This document shows, one piece after another, positions 12,309 to 24,813 of a stretch of DNA of 64,000 nt. The notes under the pieces were generated by a model that saw nothing but the letters and a program-made list of their open reading frames with translations, was not told where the DNA came from and did no database searches. A program made the translations under genes and the position numbers. Source of the DNA: Adiantum capillus-veneris (Eukaryota; Streptophyta; Polypodiopsida; Polypodiales; Pteridaceae); the NCBI GenBank assembly GCA_014529385.2, contig CM043963.1:107576412-107640411 (forward strand), in the 5' to 3' direction. Position 1 is the first letter of the stretch. Every line of letters starts with the position of its first letter.

Positions 12309-14100
12309 TCAATGCCTACTAGAGGTCAAGACTTGCATATGAGAAAAACGAAAAGAGAAACACATGGGCTTTCTAAAACATGAGAACTCACATGGCCCTT
12401 TGAATATTAGAGGAGCCTCTTGCACGCTAAAGGAAACACAAACAAAATATTAACACAAATCTCCCTCATCTAACTATTACTACATCCTCTAGGGACACAA
12501 TCAAGATATGAATGTCTAAGTAGCTTCATTTGGTGTGACGATGTGGGTTTGAAATATTGTGTAGAGCCCCTACAATACTGCTCAACAAATTCTTTTAGGT
12601 TGGCAACAATCTCAAACCTTTTATGGGATTTGTCTCGAAGAGGAATTATTTGGGCCTGTACGGATGGACACAGACACTTGAAGACGAGGTCAATTTGTTA
12701 TCATTAAGGGGCTCAAGTGTATGCCGCCATGAAGGCTTGCGTATACATCGAGAAGGGGCTAGGTTTATGATCAATAGGAAGCCAAGTACCAATTATTAAC
12801 TTCCTATTGAACCTAGAGCTCATCTCAAGGCCTTTGTTTATTTTTTATGATCATTAGGATCGATTCGATCCTTTTTTGTATAGATTTTATCATATTCAAT
12901 AGAATTAGTATTCAATTGGGCATTTGTTGTTGGATTTTTCTCTATTTTTTCTACTCTCTCTCATAGCCAGAGCCCTAGTGCCTTTTCGGTCACCCGTAGA
13001 GAACCGTGCACTCTGACATCAGGGTGTCATAGGAACATTACATTACATCCCACATCACCATATAAACATTCATAAATATTACAAAAAATATGTGTCATTT
13101 ATCCAGGCAGCACCCAAAACACCTTTAAATTTTGTATTTGAAAATAGTAGCTCCAAAGAGGGGACAAGCTTGTGTGCTTGTTTTTCTCCTTGTCCTCATT
13201 CCAAAAAACTATTACATGACCATATTTGGCACCTTCATGGTTGGCTTCCACGGTGAGATCCTTCTCTTTGAGGGTCTTCGAGTGAGGGGTTCGAGGTCAA
13301 CATGCAGGTTTGCCTTGCCCCCCCCCAACAAAAAAAAACATCCAACACTTAGCATGGTCAACCCATCCACGTACATTATGTCAACTAGCTGTTACCACAT
13401 CTACTATATAAAGCACAATCCATTGCCTCTATAATATATCATCCTCTATTGCACAATGACCTACTATATATCCACAAAACCCGCTCGATTAGCTGGTCCA
13501 TGTGAGATGTCAGGCACATGGAAGTTATGAACTACGAGTGCTCACCTCTTGTCATCCAATATTGTCAATTGTACCAACTTCTTACAGAGGTGATCAACTA
13601 GGAGTGTGCCTCAGTTTGTTGCCTCCTAAGAATCTCAATTGTGGCACTAACCACCACATCTGCCCTCCACCTCAAACTTGCCCTGCTACCCGTTGTTGTG
13701 CCTAGTATCAACACCATTATACAACTCCCCAACTCCGCTTTTCGTGTCTAGTAGACCATAGAGACTCATAATTTTTAAAGCATACTAAGGGTAGTTTAGT
13801 AGGTGTACTATGGCCACATTCATGCAAACCAAAACTCCCACTTTCTAATGTTTTTTCTTAGTCATTCACAGTCCTAAACAATGCTCAAAATAAACTTTTT
13901 TTTCCACCAATACAATTTCATGTAAACCGAGCTCCTCTAGTATCTTTGTGCCACCATTTGTGCTAACTTAAGGAATATACAGTGATTCGACTGCAAATCA
14001 ATAGCGTCCCAAAGCATCTGTAGCACAACACATGTGCCCTACGTGGTGTAACTTCCAAAAAATTAATTGTCAAAAATGTAGTTTTCCTTCGAGCTAGTAG
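12307..14100. other. Intergenic stretch, no gene identified
   Basis: I see nothing coding. Near 13290-13310 a GGGGTTCGAGGTC word resembles a tRNA B box and may be a SINE remnant, but no A box is convincing. Confidence 0.4.
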
Positions 14101-14109
14101 AAATTTTGG

Positions 14110-15420
14110 TCACAAAATTACTCTCAAAACTTGCCCTTCTACAAAAGCGAGGTTGCCTCTAGCAACCCACTCATGCCTTTGTGTGATACGGGGGAGGGTT
14201 TGTTGCATGGTGGTGTCTGTGATAATGAGAGCGTCCATGAGTGTCGCAAGCATGTGGGTGGTTGGATGGTCTAAGGGGAGCTCGTTGGGGATATGCACGA
14301 GCACCCCATGTGGAGTCCATGCAAGATGAATGTCATTGGGGCCATTGTGTGGTTGCGATATTGCATGATGGCGGTAGGCGTGAGTTGGGATTGGTCGGGG
14401 ATCCCTAGGTTGGATGTAGTGCTTAGGTCGCATGCAAGGGATTGATAGAGATAGAGGGAGATTGCATGGCAGGTGGCTACTAGGGTGAAAGTTTTTGGTT
14501 GACTGTCTAAAAATCCAAGGCTTTTTTTTGTTGGTTGGTTGTGTGTGTGTGCGCGTGCGTGCACGCACATATCTAGTGCATGTGAAGGAGTTGGTAGAGT
14601 GGAGTTGCATAAGGGAATAGAGACAAGCTTTTGTTTAGGATTCGTACAAGCTTCTTGCTCTCTTTGTGTCCATTGATATTTAATCTTCTTTTGAGTTAAA
14701 TCATGTAATGGCCCAATTAATGCATAAAAATTTTCCATGATAATAAGTGCACATACCACTAAAGCTTTGATGCTCATGGACATTCTTTGGGGAAGGGCCA
14801 CTTCTTCATCACTTTAAGCTTTTGTGGATCCCATCCTTATACCGTCAAGGTCATGGGGAGGGGGGCAGAGCATCTGCGCCGTCTATACAATGTCCATTAT
14901 TTTGCAGAATTTCATCGACAAGCCATGGATGGCAACCAGCTGAGGACCCGGAATATCAAAGCCCATGCACGCCTGTAGACGAATAGGCGCATCCCACATC
15001 AGCAATTGGAATCGCACCAGCTCTCGACACCTCAACCCTCATAATTTGCCAAGCTATAATCGCTCTGCATCTGCCACGTCAACACGTAGAATCCGCTTCG
15101 CTCTGTGACTGTCAACTGTCTGCAGGTGGTGGGCTGCCCCCCTCTCCCACAACCATTGACGGCCGAGAATGTCGTGCACAGACCATTCCTGTAAATCAGG
15201 ACTCCCGGCCTCCGCCGCCGGTCGCCCATGATTAACGAGAATGGTCAGTGCACGACCATGTCCGACACCATCTTTAGAAATGATATGACCCAAATAATGT
15301 GTCTCTTGTAATAAGATTTCACTATTTTTGCCATTGATATAGAGCTTTTGATCATGAGATTTCCCTCGATGATCCTTATTCTCATCAAGAGTTTTAAAAG
15401 CAGATATTGATATCATTAAA
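14110..15420 (-). pseudogene. Ty3/gypsy pol remnant (RT to RNase H), interrupted
   Basis: Minus-strand reading at 15420-15273 gives the end of a gypsy reverse transcriptase: LLQETHYLGHIISKDGV. The next expected residues resume only at about 14830 with DPQKLKVMKKWP, followed by FYALIGPLHDLTQKKIKYQW, which matches the RT-RNase H connection. A 432-bp foreign insert separates the two halves. From about 14600 down the similarity fades into GT/CA-rich sequence. Several stops show it is dead. Its primer site and LTRs were not found. Confidence 0.7.
14836..15267 (-). mobile_element. 432-bp GC-richer insert in gypsy RT with 5-bp duplication
   Basis: The insert splits the RT motif ISKDGV from DPQKLK. 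It is flanked by CCATC at 14831-14835 and at 15268-15272, a good 5-bp target duplication. On the minus strand it begins TGTCGGACAT and ends GGTATAAG. It is visibly richer in G+C than its surroundings. TG at one end suggests a solo LTR, but the other end is not CA, so the class is open. Confidence 0.5.
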
Positions 15421-16480
15421 GAAGACTTTTGTGGAAGCCATATGCTTACAAATAGTCTATCCTTTATTCGGCTAAAAGTAGTCGGTGCATTAGTTAATCT
15501 TCTCCTCTTTGGTGACTCAAGGACTCCTCTCTAAAATAATTTTGCAGAAGGAATGCATGCAGTCAGATACTTTGCACAATAACTGTAAGAAGCACAAAGT
15601 AATTCTAACTTGTCTGAGCAGTTCTCTAAGCATAACTAGAGGCTAATAATTTACTTTCTTTCGTAGGACAAGTGCAAACCATGGAGACTCCTAAAAATTG
15701 AGGGGATGCAAACCTTGGTTCACCAAATGCTACCCACAGGAAATCTCTCTTAGGTGTCCTTCAAGTTAAACACGAAACAATTTGCATCAGTCATTTTTGT
15801 GTTAGTTTCTTGAATACGAGACATAGTTAATTCCTCTTGCAAATCAGAAGAATTCCAGTAATGCCAACACCCATGGTGCCCTTTGATTGTCCTCTCTTCG
15901 ATGAGAAAGGAAGACTAAAATGCTATGATACCCATATAATTAAATTGTTTCTTGAACTTATGAAAATTGTATTAATTAATCATGATAATTAATGACAAAG
16001 ACATTCAAGACAAGAAAAAATAATCATTGACAAAGTGTAGTGGGTCGAATTTTTAGAGACCAGTCCCCCCTCAAAATGACTTTTCCATTATGAATAGAAA
16101 TTACAAGTACATGCAACAAGAAACGCTAAGCTATCAATTAATTGTTGTGCTTTGTGAAGGCTTAGACTTCACAAATTAGGTGACTCTATTTAGCTTGTTT
16201 TGAATGTGCAATATTGACCTCCCTTTCAAAGGAAACTGATTGCACCAATCTGGTACCCTGCAAAGAGAGAGAGAGGTCAGATAAGTACATATAATAAAAC
16301 GATGAAACTTAAACAAGAGGCTTTTGGAATCATTGAAATCCCTCTTCTTTGTCGTGTTGCAATAGACTATTTACCGCTAAGTAAGTGGGAGAATAGATAA
16401 GAGAGAAATATGGAGCTCGGAGAGAGATTTTTTATTAGCATAAGCATGTTTTAAGAGCTCATGCATGCCTTGCGAATGCG
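15421..16480. other. AT-rich stretch, no gene identified
   Basis: No domain was recognised on either strand. It may hold further eroded gypsy sequence. A short GAGAGA cluster lies at 16264-16275. Confidence 0.4.
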
Positions 16481-16499
16481 TGAAAAATGGTGTGAGTGC

Positions 16500-16512
16500 G
16501 TGAATGCAATGC

Positions 16513-16543
<31 letters not shown>

Positions 16544-16610
16544 CACAGGATGTGGATGGAGTAGCTCACCGCATTGTGTGTGAGAGAGCCCCTTATTCTT
16601 CTTGTCATGC
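16500..16610 (-). repeat. Fragment of copia-family LTR (reverse)
   Basis: A (GA)n tract at about 16514-16541 is followed by CACAGGATGTGGATGGAG, CTCACCGCATTGTG and GAGAGAGCCCCTTATTCTT. The same words occur in order in the reverse-oriented LTR at 24635-24966, so this is a fragment of the same LTR. Confidence 0.6.
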
Positions 16611-16758
16611 CAAGGGTAGGACCAGGCAAGTCCAAGGGCCAAGACGGACGTGCATTAAGGGGGCTCCTATATTTAGTCAGGCCAAGGGCCTATATAGGAC
16701 ATGGTTGGGAGGAGAATCACACGTTCCAATCCCCTAGGCCTTTCATTGGTATCAGAGC
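16611..16758 (+). other. Probable LTR end and initiator-Met primer site
   Basis: TGGTATCAGAGC at 16747-16758 is the complement of the plant initiator tRNA-Met 3' end, the usual primer for copia elements. The upstream ~130 bp would then be the end of an LTR of a different family. No partner LTR was found. Confidence 0.45.
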
Positions 16759-16813
16759 TTAGGCAGGAGAGCTATGGAGAAGGGGGGAAGATGAACTTGC
16801 ATGGTGGCTGCAT

Positions 16814-16935
<122 letters not shown>

Positions 16936-17640
16936 GAGGGCTGTGGGGAAACTTCACGAGGAGACCCTGCTATTGCTGTTGCAAGGCGGGCATGGCCCCT
17001 TGAGTAAAGGAAGCAAAAGTCGGCTACCCGTGCGGGAGTAAAACCTAAGCAGGGGCTTGGAAGCCGACAAGCAACACGGGCAAGCCCGCTTAGCAGGAGG
17101 AGGGAAGGGAGCGACCTGCATGAAATCCCAGCATGTCAGGCCCGTTGGGAGCGCATGGGGAAACGACAAAGGTCCATTTCAGTAGCGCAGATCACCGAGC
17201 ATCGCATGAGGTGCTGCCTCTTCTTCTCTCTCGCTCATCCCTACAAACGCCATCGCCATTTTTTTCCTCTGTTTTCATATTAGAGATTTATTTTGGGCGC
17301 CCTAAAGTGACCAAGAGTCATAAGGGCCCCTTCTCACCTCCCATGCCATTCGCAAGAAGACACATACCGGCTCTGCAGGGACGGAACAAGCAGGAAATCA
17401 AGGAAATGATGGCACCATGTGTCATAGAACTGCACAACATACAGAAAATTTTAGCTTTCAGTTGAAGCTCAACCCGATATGCACCATGAAAATCTAGGAG
17501 CCGACACATGCAAGCGGATGGGCAATACGGGATTTAGACCATGGCAATGAGGATGAGCTCGGATAAAGCAAAGGATCATCGAAGATTTGTGAAGACCCGC
17601 AAGGCTGCATTCAATGGCCGTGGTGAAGGAACAATTCTAT
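16936..17640. other. GC-richer stretch, no gene identified
   Basis: The sequence after the microsatellite is richer in G+C (for example CGGGCAAGCCCGCTTAGC near 17080). It shows no recognised domain and may be internal sequence of the element primed at 16747. Confidence 0.35.
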
Positions 17641-17856
17641 AATGGCTAGAGTCGGCAAGTCTCATTGTATGACTAGTTTTGGTGATGATGTAGTGAGTGT
17701 TGAGGTACCTACTGCGGATATGTGTGATGGACACGTTCATCCTGATTCTAGGGTAGTCGTCACTCCCTCATCGTCCATATGGATTGTATCCACATGTCCT
17801 AGCATCACCATAACGGCCTCTAGCATGAGCATGTCAAAGAACTCCATGTAGCTCAT

Positions 17857-18800
17857 CTATGTGGTAGGAGGTATCTCTATCCTAAGAGGATTAATCTGCT
17901 CTATCTCACCAAAGCATGGCCTCTCTAACTCTACATCTATTGAAATGTCATACACAACTCTCTCAAGCTCATCCATGAAAAATATGTGTCTAATCTCTTG
18001 CTGACATGACTTTAATGTAATTGAGATTATGTCGTTTTGCACCTCAGATACATGCATAGGATACACTAAGACACTCTGGACTCCCCTGACAATCACTAGT
18101 GATCCACAATGCATCTGGAAAGATTGCCCTCTAAGTAGTGTCTGACATCCATAATCTGCTAATTATATCACTAAGATCAAACAGCTGAGGAACATAGCAT
18201 ACATATCGTAGCATATAGGGTGCACCACTAGGTAATGACAAGCAAACATCTCATGCACCTGCTATGTCATATATTGATCCATCAACTAGATGCATATGAC
18301 CTAGGCTCCCACTAGACAAAGTGCTAAACCACTCATGACATGATGTGACATGGAACAATGCATACACATCTAGCAGCCATCGAGAGTAAGTGGCATCTCT
18401 ATCACACATAAAAGCAAGATAAATACTAGAGGTAAATGTAACTTCACAGTCATTAGCATGTGAAGCCACCTCTCTTATCTCTATCAAAATCATCTTTGCA
18501 TTACACATGCATATGTACCACTACCTCATGCATCTAAAGCAACGACGTCTAATGTGCCATGTGTGACCACGATGCCAACATCTCAAGTGTCGACATGAAC
18601 GAGACCGATGTCCCACACGAGTCATTGTCGTGGAATTAGAACTATCATACATATCAAGTGTCATACGTGAAGCTATGTCTCTATAGCATGTACAAGGGCA
18701 ATGTGCATAAATTAATGCCGAAGAGAAGTGCACCAAACCTAGAACAAAAGGAGCTCCCGATGGGGAGAAAACACTCTCAAAAGAGCTCACCAGCACTCAT
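17857..18800 (-). pseudogene. Degraded copia-like gag/protease copy (copy a)
   Basis: Minus-strand pieces match the intact protein at 50560-52050. A knuckle remnant CWHRGHTWHIRRRC at about 18590-18530 has lost its second Cys. RWLLDVYALFHVT lies near 18450 at the protease position, with the motif altered. GSLGHMHLVDGSIYDIAG, GSLVIVRGVQS and YPMHVSEVQNDII lie at 18300-18050. A degenerate linker may continue to 17640. It is cut at about 18888 by an oppositely oriented LTR. Confidence 0.65.
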
Positions 18801-18888
18801 AGTGCTCAAGTGCATCAACACATGAAATCTCCCGCAGTAGTGTAACCACAATGTGCTCTACAATCGTCACACTGATGCAAGTCTCCAC

Positions 18889-19049
18889 TGTTGGGGTAAA
18901 CGCGTTACACCTTTGCCTAGGGCGAGACATCCAATGTCCAACCGCCCGTCCACTGTGTATACACACTTCCTTATTCTTTCTATACATAAGAATAAGGAGC
19001 ACCTTACTCACTTGAGTTACTTCCTGAGGCTGCTCCACCCACATTTTGT

Positions 19050-19133
<84 letters not shown>

Positions 19134-19176
19134 TCCGTCTCCGTCTCCGCACACGCACCGCATTCGTGCACTCACA
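18889..19176 (+). repeat. Copia-family LTR 1 (288 bp) with internal (CT)n
   Basis: It starts TGTTGGGGTAAACG and ends GTGCACTCACA, followed by AT and a mutated primer site, TGGTAACAAAGC. A (CT)n tract at about 19051-19129 lies near its 3' end, followed by CCGTCTCCGCACACGCACCG. LTR 2 at 19438 has the same order of words. Confidence 0.8.
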
Positions 19177-19437
19177 ATTGGTAACAAAGCTATGTCTTGG
19201 CGATGGCGGCAAGCACAACGGCTTTGAGAGCTTTGAGGTGATAGCTTGCTTGTTCTCGGTGGTGGAGAGATCGAGAAAGCTTGAAAGCTTTGTGAGAATG
19301 GAATGGAAGCTTATGAGCTCAGTTGAGAGTGAGCGAGTGGGCATAGGTTGAGAGAGTCTCTCGCCTAGTTTCTTGTACATACTAGTAGTTTAGCTAGTAG
19401 GTCTCACTTATCGGCGCATTGCCTTTAAGTGGGAGAT
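19177..19437 (+). mobile_element. Deletion-derivative internal region (261 bp) between two LTRs
   Basis: The sequence goes from the primer site through leader words (GGCTTTGAGAGC, TGAAAGCTTTGTGAGAATGG) directly to the element's 3' end (GTGGGCATAGGTTGAGAG, TTTAGCTAGTAGG) and the polypurine tract TTTAAGTGGGAGA at about 19424-19436. Everything between leader and tail is missing, so this is a short, non-coding, TRIM-like derivative. It shares its right LTR with the next element. Confidence 0.7.
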
Positions 19438-19561
19438 TGTTGGGGTAAAGACGCTACACCTTTGCAAATTATACACACTTCCTTATTCTTTTTATGCATA
19501 AGAATAAGGAGCACCTTACTCACTTGAGTTACTTCCTGAGGCTGCTCCATCCACATCCTCT

Positions 19562-19635
<74 letters not shown>

Positions 19636-19685
19636 CCCGCACACACACCGCATTCCCGCACACACACCGCATTCGTGCACTCACA
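19438..19685 (+). repeat. Copia-family LTR 2 (248 bp) with internal (CT)n
   Basis: It starts TGTTGGGGTAAAGACG and ends GTGCACTCACA. (CT)n spans about 19562-19634. It serves as 3' LTR of the deletion derivative and as 5' LTR of the element that follows, with a perfect primer site TGGTATCAGAGC at 19688-19699. Confidence 0.85.
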
Positions 19686-22600
19686 ATTGGTATCAGAGCT
19701 ACGGATTGGCGATGGCGAGGAGCACAATGGCTTTGAGAGCTTCAAGGCGATAGCTCGCTCGTTCTCGATGGTGGAAAGATCAAGAAAGCTTGAAAGCTTT
19801 GTGAGAATGGAATGGGAGCTTATGAGCTCAGTTGAGAGTGATGTATGCTCTTGTGGAAGCTCAAAAAGGAGTGTGGAAGATTGTGTGTAAGTGAAGGTGC
19901 TGCCGTGAAAATTGTGTGCGCAGTAGCACTGTTTTTAGATTGGTTTTTCTCCTTGTATAAGGCAGATCTAAATATTTTGCCCGCTGTGCATATCCATTTT
20001 AACATGTTGTGCGTATTCGTTTTATCGTGGCCTACAACTTTATAGAAGAAAGTTTTTGCAAATTCCTCACCATTTTGCTAGTATTCAGCTCAGACTAACT
20101 GTATACAAAAATTGCAGGTTTTTTGTCTTCGCATAGTGTGCGAGTTTGATGCACTTTTGAAAGCACGGCAGATGCTCCAAGTGGGTGCATAAATTCTGAG
20201 CTGAAGATGTAATTTAAGCTTGTGCAGAGCTTGTGGTCCGAGGCTTTTTGGTAGATTTGGGCAAAGAGTCATGGAGGCGTTTACACACAATCAAAGCGGT
20301 CTCTTGAGAGACACGGTTTTTGGAGCACACATGTGGAGCTTCTTTCACAGATTTTCATAGGATACTTTGGCATTGATTTTGTGCTTGGATTCATGGTCTT
20401 TGTGGATGGTTTGTATATGGTGATGGAACATGGTTGATGCCCATTGTACATGCATTTTGGCAAGCACTTTCAAGTGTCGGTGCGCTCTCTTAAGAGCATT
20501 GTTTTTGCATTGATCAAGTTTTTGGATTGCAACTCTTTTGGTGCTTGCTTATGCGCGGTCACTCCGTTGATGTACGTTGAGTGCAGATTGCTATTGTATG
20601 TGAAAATGTGGAGCCATTTTGGCATTGAGTAGTGTTATGGTTTATGGTAGAGATTGTACTTGAGTTTTTGCTCAGTTTTCAGGGAAAGCTCTATCAGATT
20701 TTTTCCAGATTCTTGCCATGGTTTATGTGTATCCGCAGTTTTCTCTCTAATGGTTTAGTAATCTAGGTTACTCCCACTAGCAGTTATCTGCAGTTTTCTA
20801 GCTTGCGATTTGTGTTGAGTTTTGACTCATTTTGCAAAGGAAATTCTATTCATTTTTTCCCGTCTTCTCGCCATAAAATTTTGCAGTGTTATGCCATCTT
20901 GTACACTAGACGATATATTCCCACTGTGATATGATCGAGTGTTTACTCTCATTTTGACAGGTTTTGTCAATTTGGACACGGTTTGGTGTTCTTGTACCCA
21001 CTCTCACAGGAGTGAGGATTAACGTATGCTTGTGTGGCTATAGTTAGGCAGTCACAGGTTTTCTCAAATTTTTGCAGACAATTTCTCTTGTGGGATGCAT
21101 TTTGAGCTAGTTTGCTCTCTACTTGCGTATATGGTTATGCGCTTTATGCTCGGTTGAGCAATTTGTCCGAATTTATGCTTGCAGATTGTGGAGTTGGTTT
21201 TATGCATATGTGAGCATCAGTTTTGATGCCTTTGATCATGCTTTTGATGATTGTGTAGTGGTCAACTTACCTCCAACTTTGTTGCCACTTGAGGTTTTGC
21301 TCATTTTATAGGGGAGATTTTGCCAGATTTTTCCCAGATTTCTCGCCATACTTTGGTTCTTATCCATTCACTTATGGTTGCAGATATGTGTGACAATGTA
21401 GAGTCCACAGTGACTTATGAGAGACGGAGGTCTTGATCTTGCGATACTTGCATTGTTGCCATTGTGGTCACACAGAGCACATTAGGTGTCGTTGTTTCAG
21501 ACGTATGAGACAGCAATAAAGATGTATGCATAGTGTAGATATGACTTTGACACAGGTTAGAGTGGCAGTTTCAGTGGTAGTCTATGCCAGTGACGGTGAT
21601 GTCATGCTTGCCTCGAGTGTACCTCTTGTAGATTTGTCTATGGTTAGCACACTTTCTCCACAGTGGTTACTGGATAGCGATGCAGTTTTCCACATCACAC
21701 CATGTCGTGAGTGGTTTAGCACATTTTCTAGTGGAGACTAGGCTGTGTGCACTTGGCCGATGGTTCGGTGTTTGACATAGAGGGTGCAGGCGATGTTTGT
21801 TTGTCTTTTTCCTGTGGTGCATCATACACGCTACGGCATGTGCGCTATGTTCCTCAGCTGAGGTAGAGCTTGATCTCAGTGAGACAGTTAGCAGATTTTG
21901 GTTGTCAGACACTTCTTCGAGAGGAGTCTTTCCAGATTCATTGCGGTTCACTAGTGATTGCCAGAGGAGCCCGCAGTGGCCTGGTATATCCTATTCATGT
22001 GTCTGAGGTTCAAGATGGCGTAGTCTTAGTTTTGTTGTTGGCATGCTTTGAGCGAGAGATGAGACTTGTCTCTTTCGCAGGTGAGCTCCACCATGCTCAC
22101 GAGACAGAGCATTTAGTTGTGCAGGACGTGTCAGTAGACTCTCTAGAGACAAAGGTAGAGTGACAATGCTCTAGTGAGACACAACAGGTGTTGTCAGACT
22201 TTGTGCAGGCAGAGGTAGAGCGGGTTTGCTCCCTAGAGACAGAGATATAGTTGATAGATATGGAGTTCTTGATATGCTCATGTTAGAGGCTGATGAGCTG
22301 GTGCCAGGACGCACAATTTTGCCTATGGGTGAGAGGGGTGCAAGTTTCCCAGTGTCGGAGTTGACACATCCATACGTGATGGGTAGTCTTGATGATGTAG
22401 TGATTATAGATAGTGCAGGAGAGGCAAGTACAGCCAGGTTTGTGCAAATTTTGTCAACGTTCGGGTGTCTCATGTTCAACTTGTTAGTGTCGAGGCCTGA
22501 ACTAACAGCCGCAGTGGGAGCATTTGCAGCAGGGGTTGTCAGTCGTGCAATGATTGACACTAGCATGATGCATAGTGAAGTTTTGCAGATCATATAGAGT

Positions 22601-22777
22601 AGTCTGCAAGATTTACATGCAGATTACGTACGCTCGCCTACCACGAGAGCCGATACGACTACATATAGATCGATTGAGCGAGCCGGTTAAGAGAGTCTCT
22701 TACACATTTTCTTGTACATACTACTAGTTTAGCTAGTAGGACCCACTTATCGACACATTCGTCTTTAAGTGGGAGGC
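19686..22777 (+). mobile_element. Internal region of copia-like non-autonomous element (copy b)
   Basis: After the primer site comes about 1.7 kb of leader that matches the leader of the intact copy at 52051-53722 (for example GTGCGAGTTTGATGCACTTT and GATGTACGTTGAGTGC). Then come the degraded coding part at 21420-22597 and a tail with TTTAGCTAGTAGG and the polypurine tract TTTAAGTGGGAGG near 22764-22776. Integrase and catalytic reverse transcriptase are absent. The Gag N-terminal region is also missing in this copy: the leader runs into the zinc knuckle. Confidence 0.75.
21420..22597 (+). pseudogene. Degraded Gag-knuckle/protease/RT-tail gene (copy b)
   Basis: In order along the strand: a knuckle CCHCGHTEHIRCRC at about 21450-21500; the protease-like WLLDSDAVFHITPCREWF at 21664-21717, where family D-S-G reads D-S-D; broken continuation with RGARSGLVYPIHVSEV near 21970; an acidic linker; and the RT-tail piece STFGCLMFNLLVSRPE with AVGAFAAGVVSRAM at 22455-22556. 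Several stops (for example after GD at about 21739) break the frame. The order of parts is the same as in the intact copy at 50560-52050. Confidence 0.75.
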
Positions 22778-22980
22778 TATTGGGGTACCAGCGTTTGTGC
22801 CTTGCTCAGTCGCTCAAGCTATAGGCGCCCGCCCATTGAAACCTTATTCTTGTGTACATATACAAAGAATAAGGGTCAACTCATAGTAGAGTCTTGCTCC
22901 ACCCACACACTGTGTACTCTCTCCTTCTCTCCTTCCCACACACACACCACACCACGCATGCACGCATCCGTGCACTCGCA
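22778..22980 (+). repeat. Diverged 3' LTR of copy b
   Basis: It directly follows the polypurine tract, starts TATTGGGGTACC (TG changed to TA) and ends near GTGCACTCGCA. It is clearly diverged from LTR 2 and lacks a long pure (CT)n, with only CTCTCTCCTTCTCTCC. The right end is approximate because a local duplication starts within it. Confidence 0.6.
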
Positions 22981-23293
22981 CTCTTCATCAACTGCCAAAA
23001 GTACATGGAACCTATAACTAGTGACTACTTATAAATTGTATGCAGTAGACTCAGGATCAGAATATTGATCGATCAAAATTGTGCATACCATAAGTAGAGT
23101 CTTGCTCCACCCACACACTGTGTACTCTCTCCTTCCCACACGCACACCGCACCGCACATGCACGCATCCATGCACTTCCACTCTTCATCAACTGCCAAAA
23201 GTACATGGACCTATAACCAGTGACTACTTATAAATTGTATGCAGTAGACTCAAGATCAGAATATTCATCGATCAAAACCGTGCATACCATAAG
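22886..23293 (+). repeat. Tandem duplication, unit ~200-208 bp
   Basis: The segment beginning GAGTCTTGCTCCACCCACAC and ending GTGCATACCATAAG occurs twice head to tail, at about 22889-23094 and 23097-23293. The copies differ by small indels. It spans the LTR end and adjacent sequence. Confidence 0.85.
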
Positions 23294-24620
23294 TCTACCT
23301 GTAGCCATTGCGAGTATAGACAAATCTCACTCTTACAAGAGTGGATACAAGAACACCAATCGGTATCAAAAGACAACTATATGCCCATCAATGTGGGAGC
23401 AAAGTCGACCACAACAAGAGGGAATTACTATCTTAATCCAATGACTGCAAATGCATCAAAAAAGTGTATGGCAATCAAACCAAAACTATGGAAAGAAATC
23501 TACGAATAGAGTTTCCCTTTGCAAAATGAGCAAAATCTGAATGCAAAATCTCAAACCATAAACAACATTTAAGATGCTAAAGTGGGAGCTTTTGACCACT
23601 GTACACTGACCAATATTTGTCAATAAAAGATATGGCAAAGTGGGAGTGAACCTCGACCACTATAGTCTTCAAAAGAGAACTCAAAACCATAAACTATAAC
23701 ACTACTCAATGCCAATGAGTGGAAATGCAAAAACAGCTCCACAATGTGCATACAATGGCAATCCGTACTCAACGTATATAAGCGGAGTGCCCATGCATAA
23801 ACAAGCATTGAAAGAGGTACAATCCAAAAAATTGATCAATGTAGAAACAATGCTCTCAAGAGAGCTCACCGGGGGTCAAAAGTGCTCGCTAGAATACATG
23901 TACAATGGGCATCAACCATGCACCATAACCATATGTAAATTCGTCCGCAAAGATTATAGATCGAAGCACAAAATCGCTACCAAAATAGCCCGTGAAAACT
24001 TGTGAAAGCTCCACATGTGTGCTCGAAAAATCGTGTCCCTCAAGAGACCGCTTTGATGGCGTATAAACGCCTCCGTGATTCTTTACCCAAATCAGCCAAT
24101 AAAACCTCAAATCTCAAGCTCAACACAAGCTAAAATTGCATTTCAGAATCTCAAAATTTATGCACCTAACTTTGAGCACCTACCATGCTTCTAGAAGTGC
24201 ATCAAACTCGCACACTATGCAAAAACAGAAAACCTAAAATTTCATGTATGTAGCCAATCTGAGTTGTATATCAAGAAATCGGTGAGGAATTTGCAGAAAG
24301 TTTCTTCTGCAAAATTGTAGACCGTGTCTAAACAGAGGGGTATAGCTAGAAAAATTTTCCAGTTCTGCATTCTATAAGGAGAAAAATGAATTCGAAAACA
24401 ATGTTGGTGTCTTTTTAGGGCAACACCTTTACCTGCACACTATCTTCCAAATTGTCTTATGAGCTTCTACAAGAGCATAAATCACTCTTAGGTGAGCTCA
24501 CAAGCTCCCATTGCATTCTCATAAAGCTTCCAAGCTTTCTTGATCTCACCGCCGAGAGCGAGCAAGCTATCAGCTCAAAGCTCTCAACATTGTCATGCTC
24601 CCGGACATCGCCAAGCTATA
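23294..24620 (-). mobile_element. Reverse-oriented leader of a copia-family element (copy e)
   Basis: Read on the minus strand from the primer site at 24632, this matches the family leader, including segments around CTCTTGAGGGACACGATTTT (about 24049-24030) and CAAAGCTTTCTTG-like words. No gag coding part remains before the tandem duplication at 23293. With the LTR at 24635 it forms a 5'-only, truncated copy. Confidence 0.65.
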
Positions 24621-24658
24621 GCTCTGATACCAATTGTGAGCGTGCGAATGTAGTGCAT

Positions 24659-24702
<44 letters not shown>

Positions 24703-24729
24703 AGGATGTAGATGGAACAGCTCACCACA

Positions 24730-24813
<84 letters not shown>

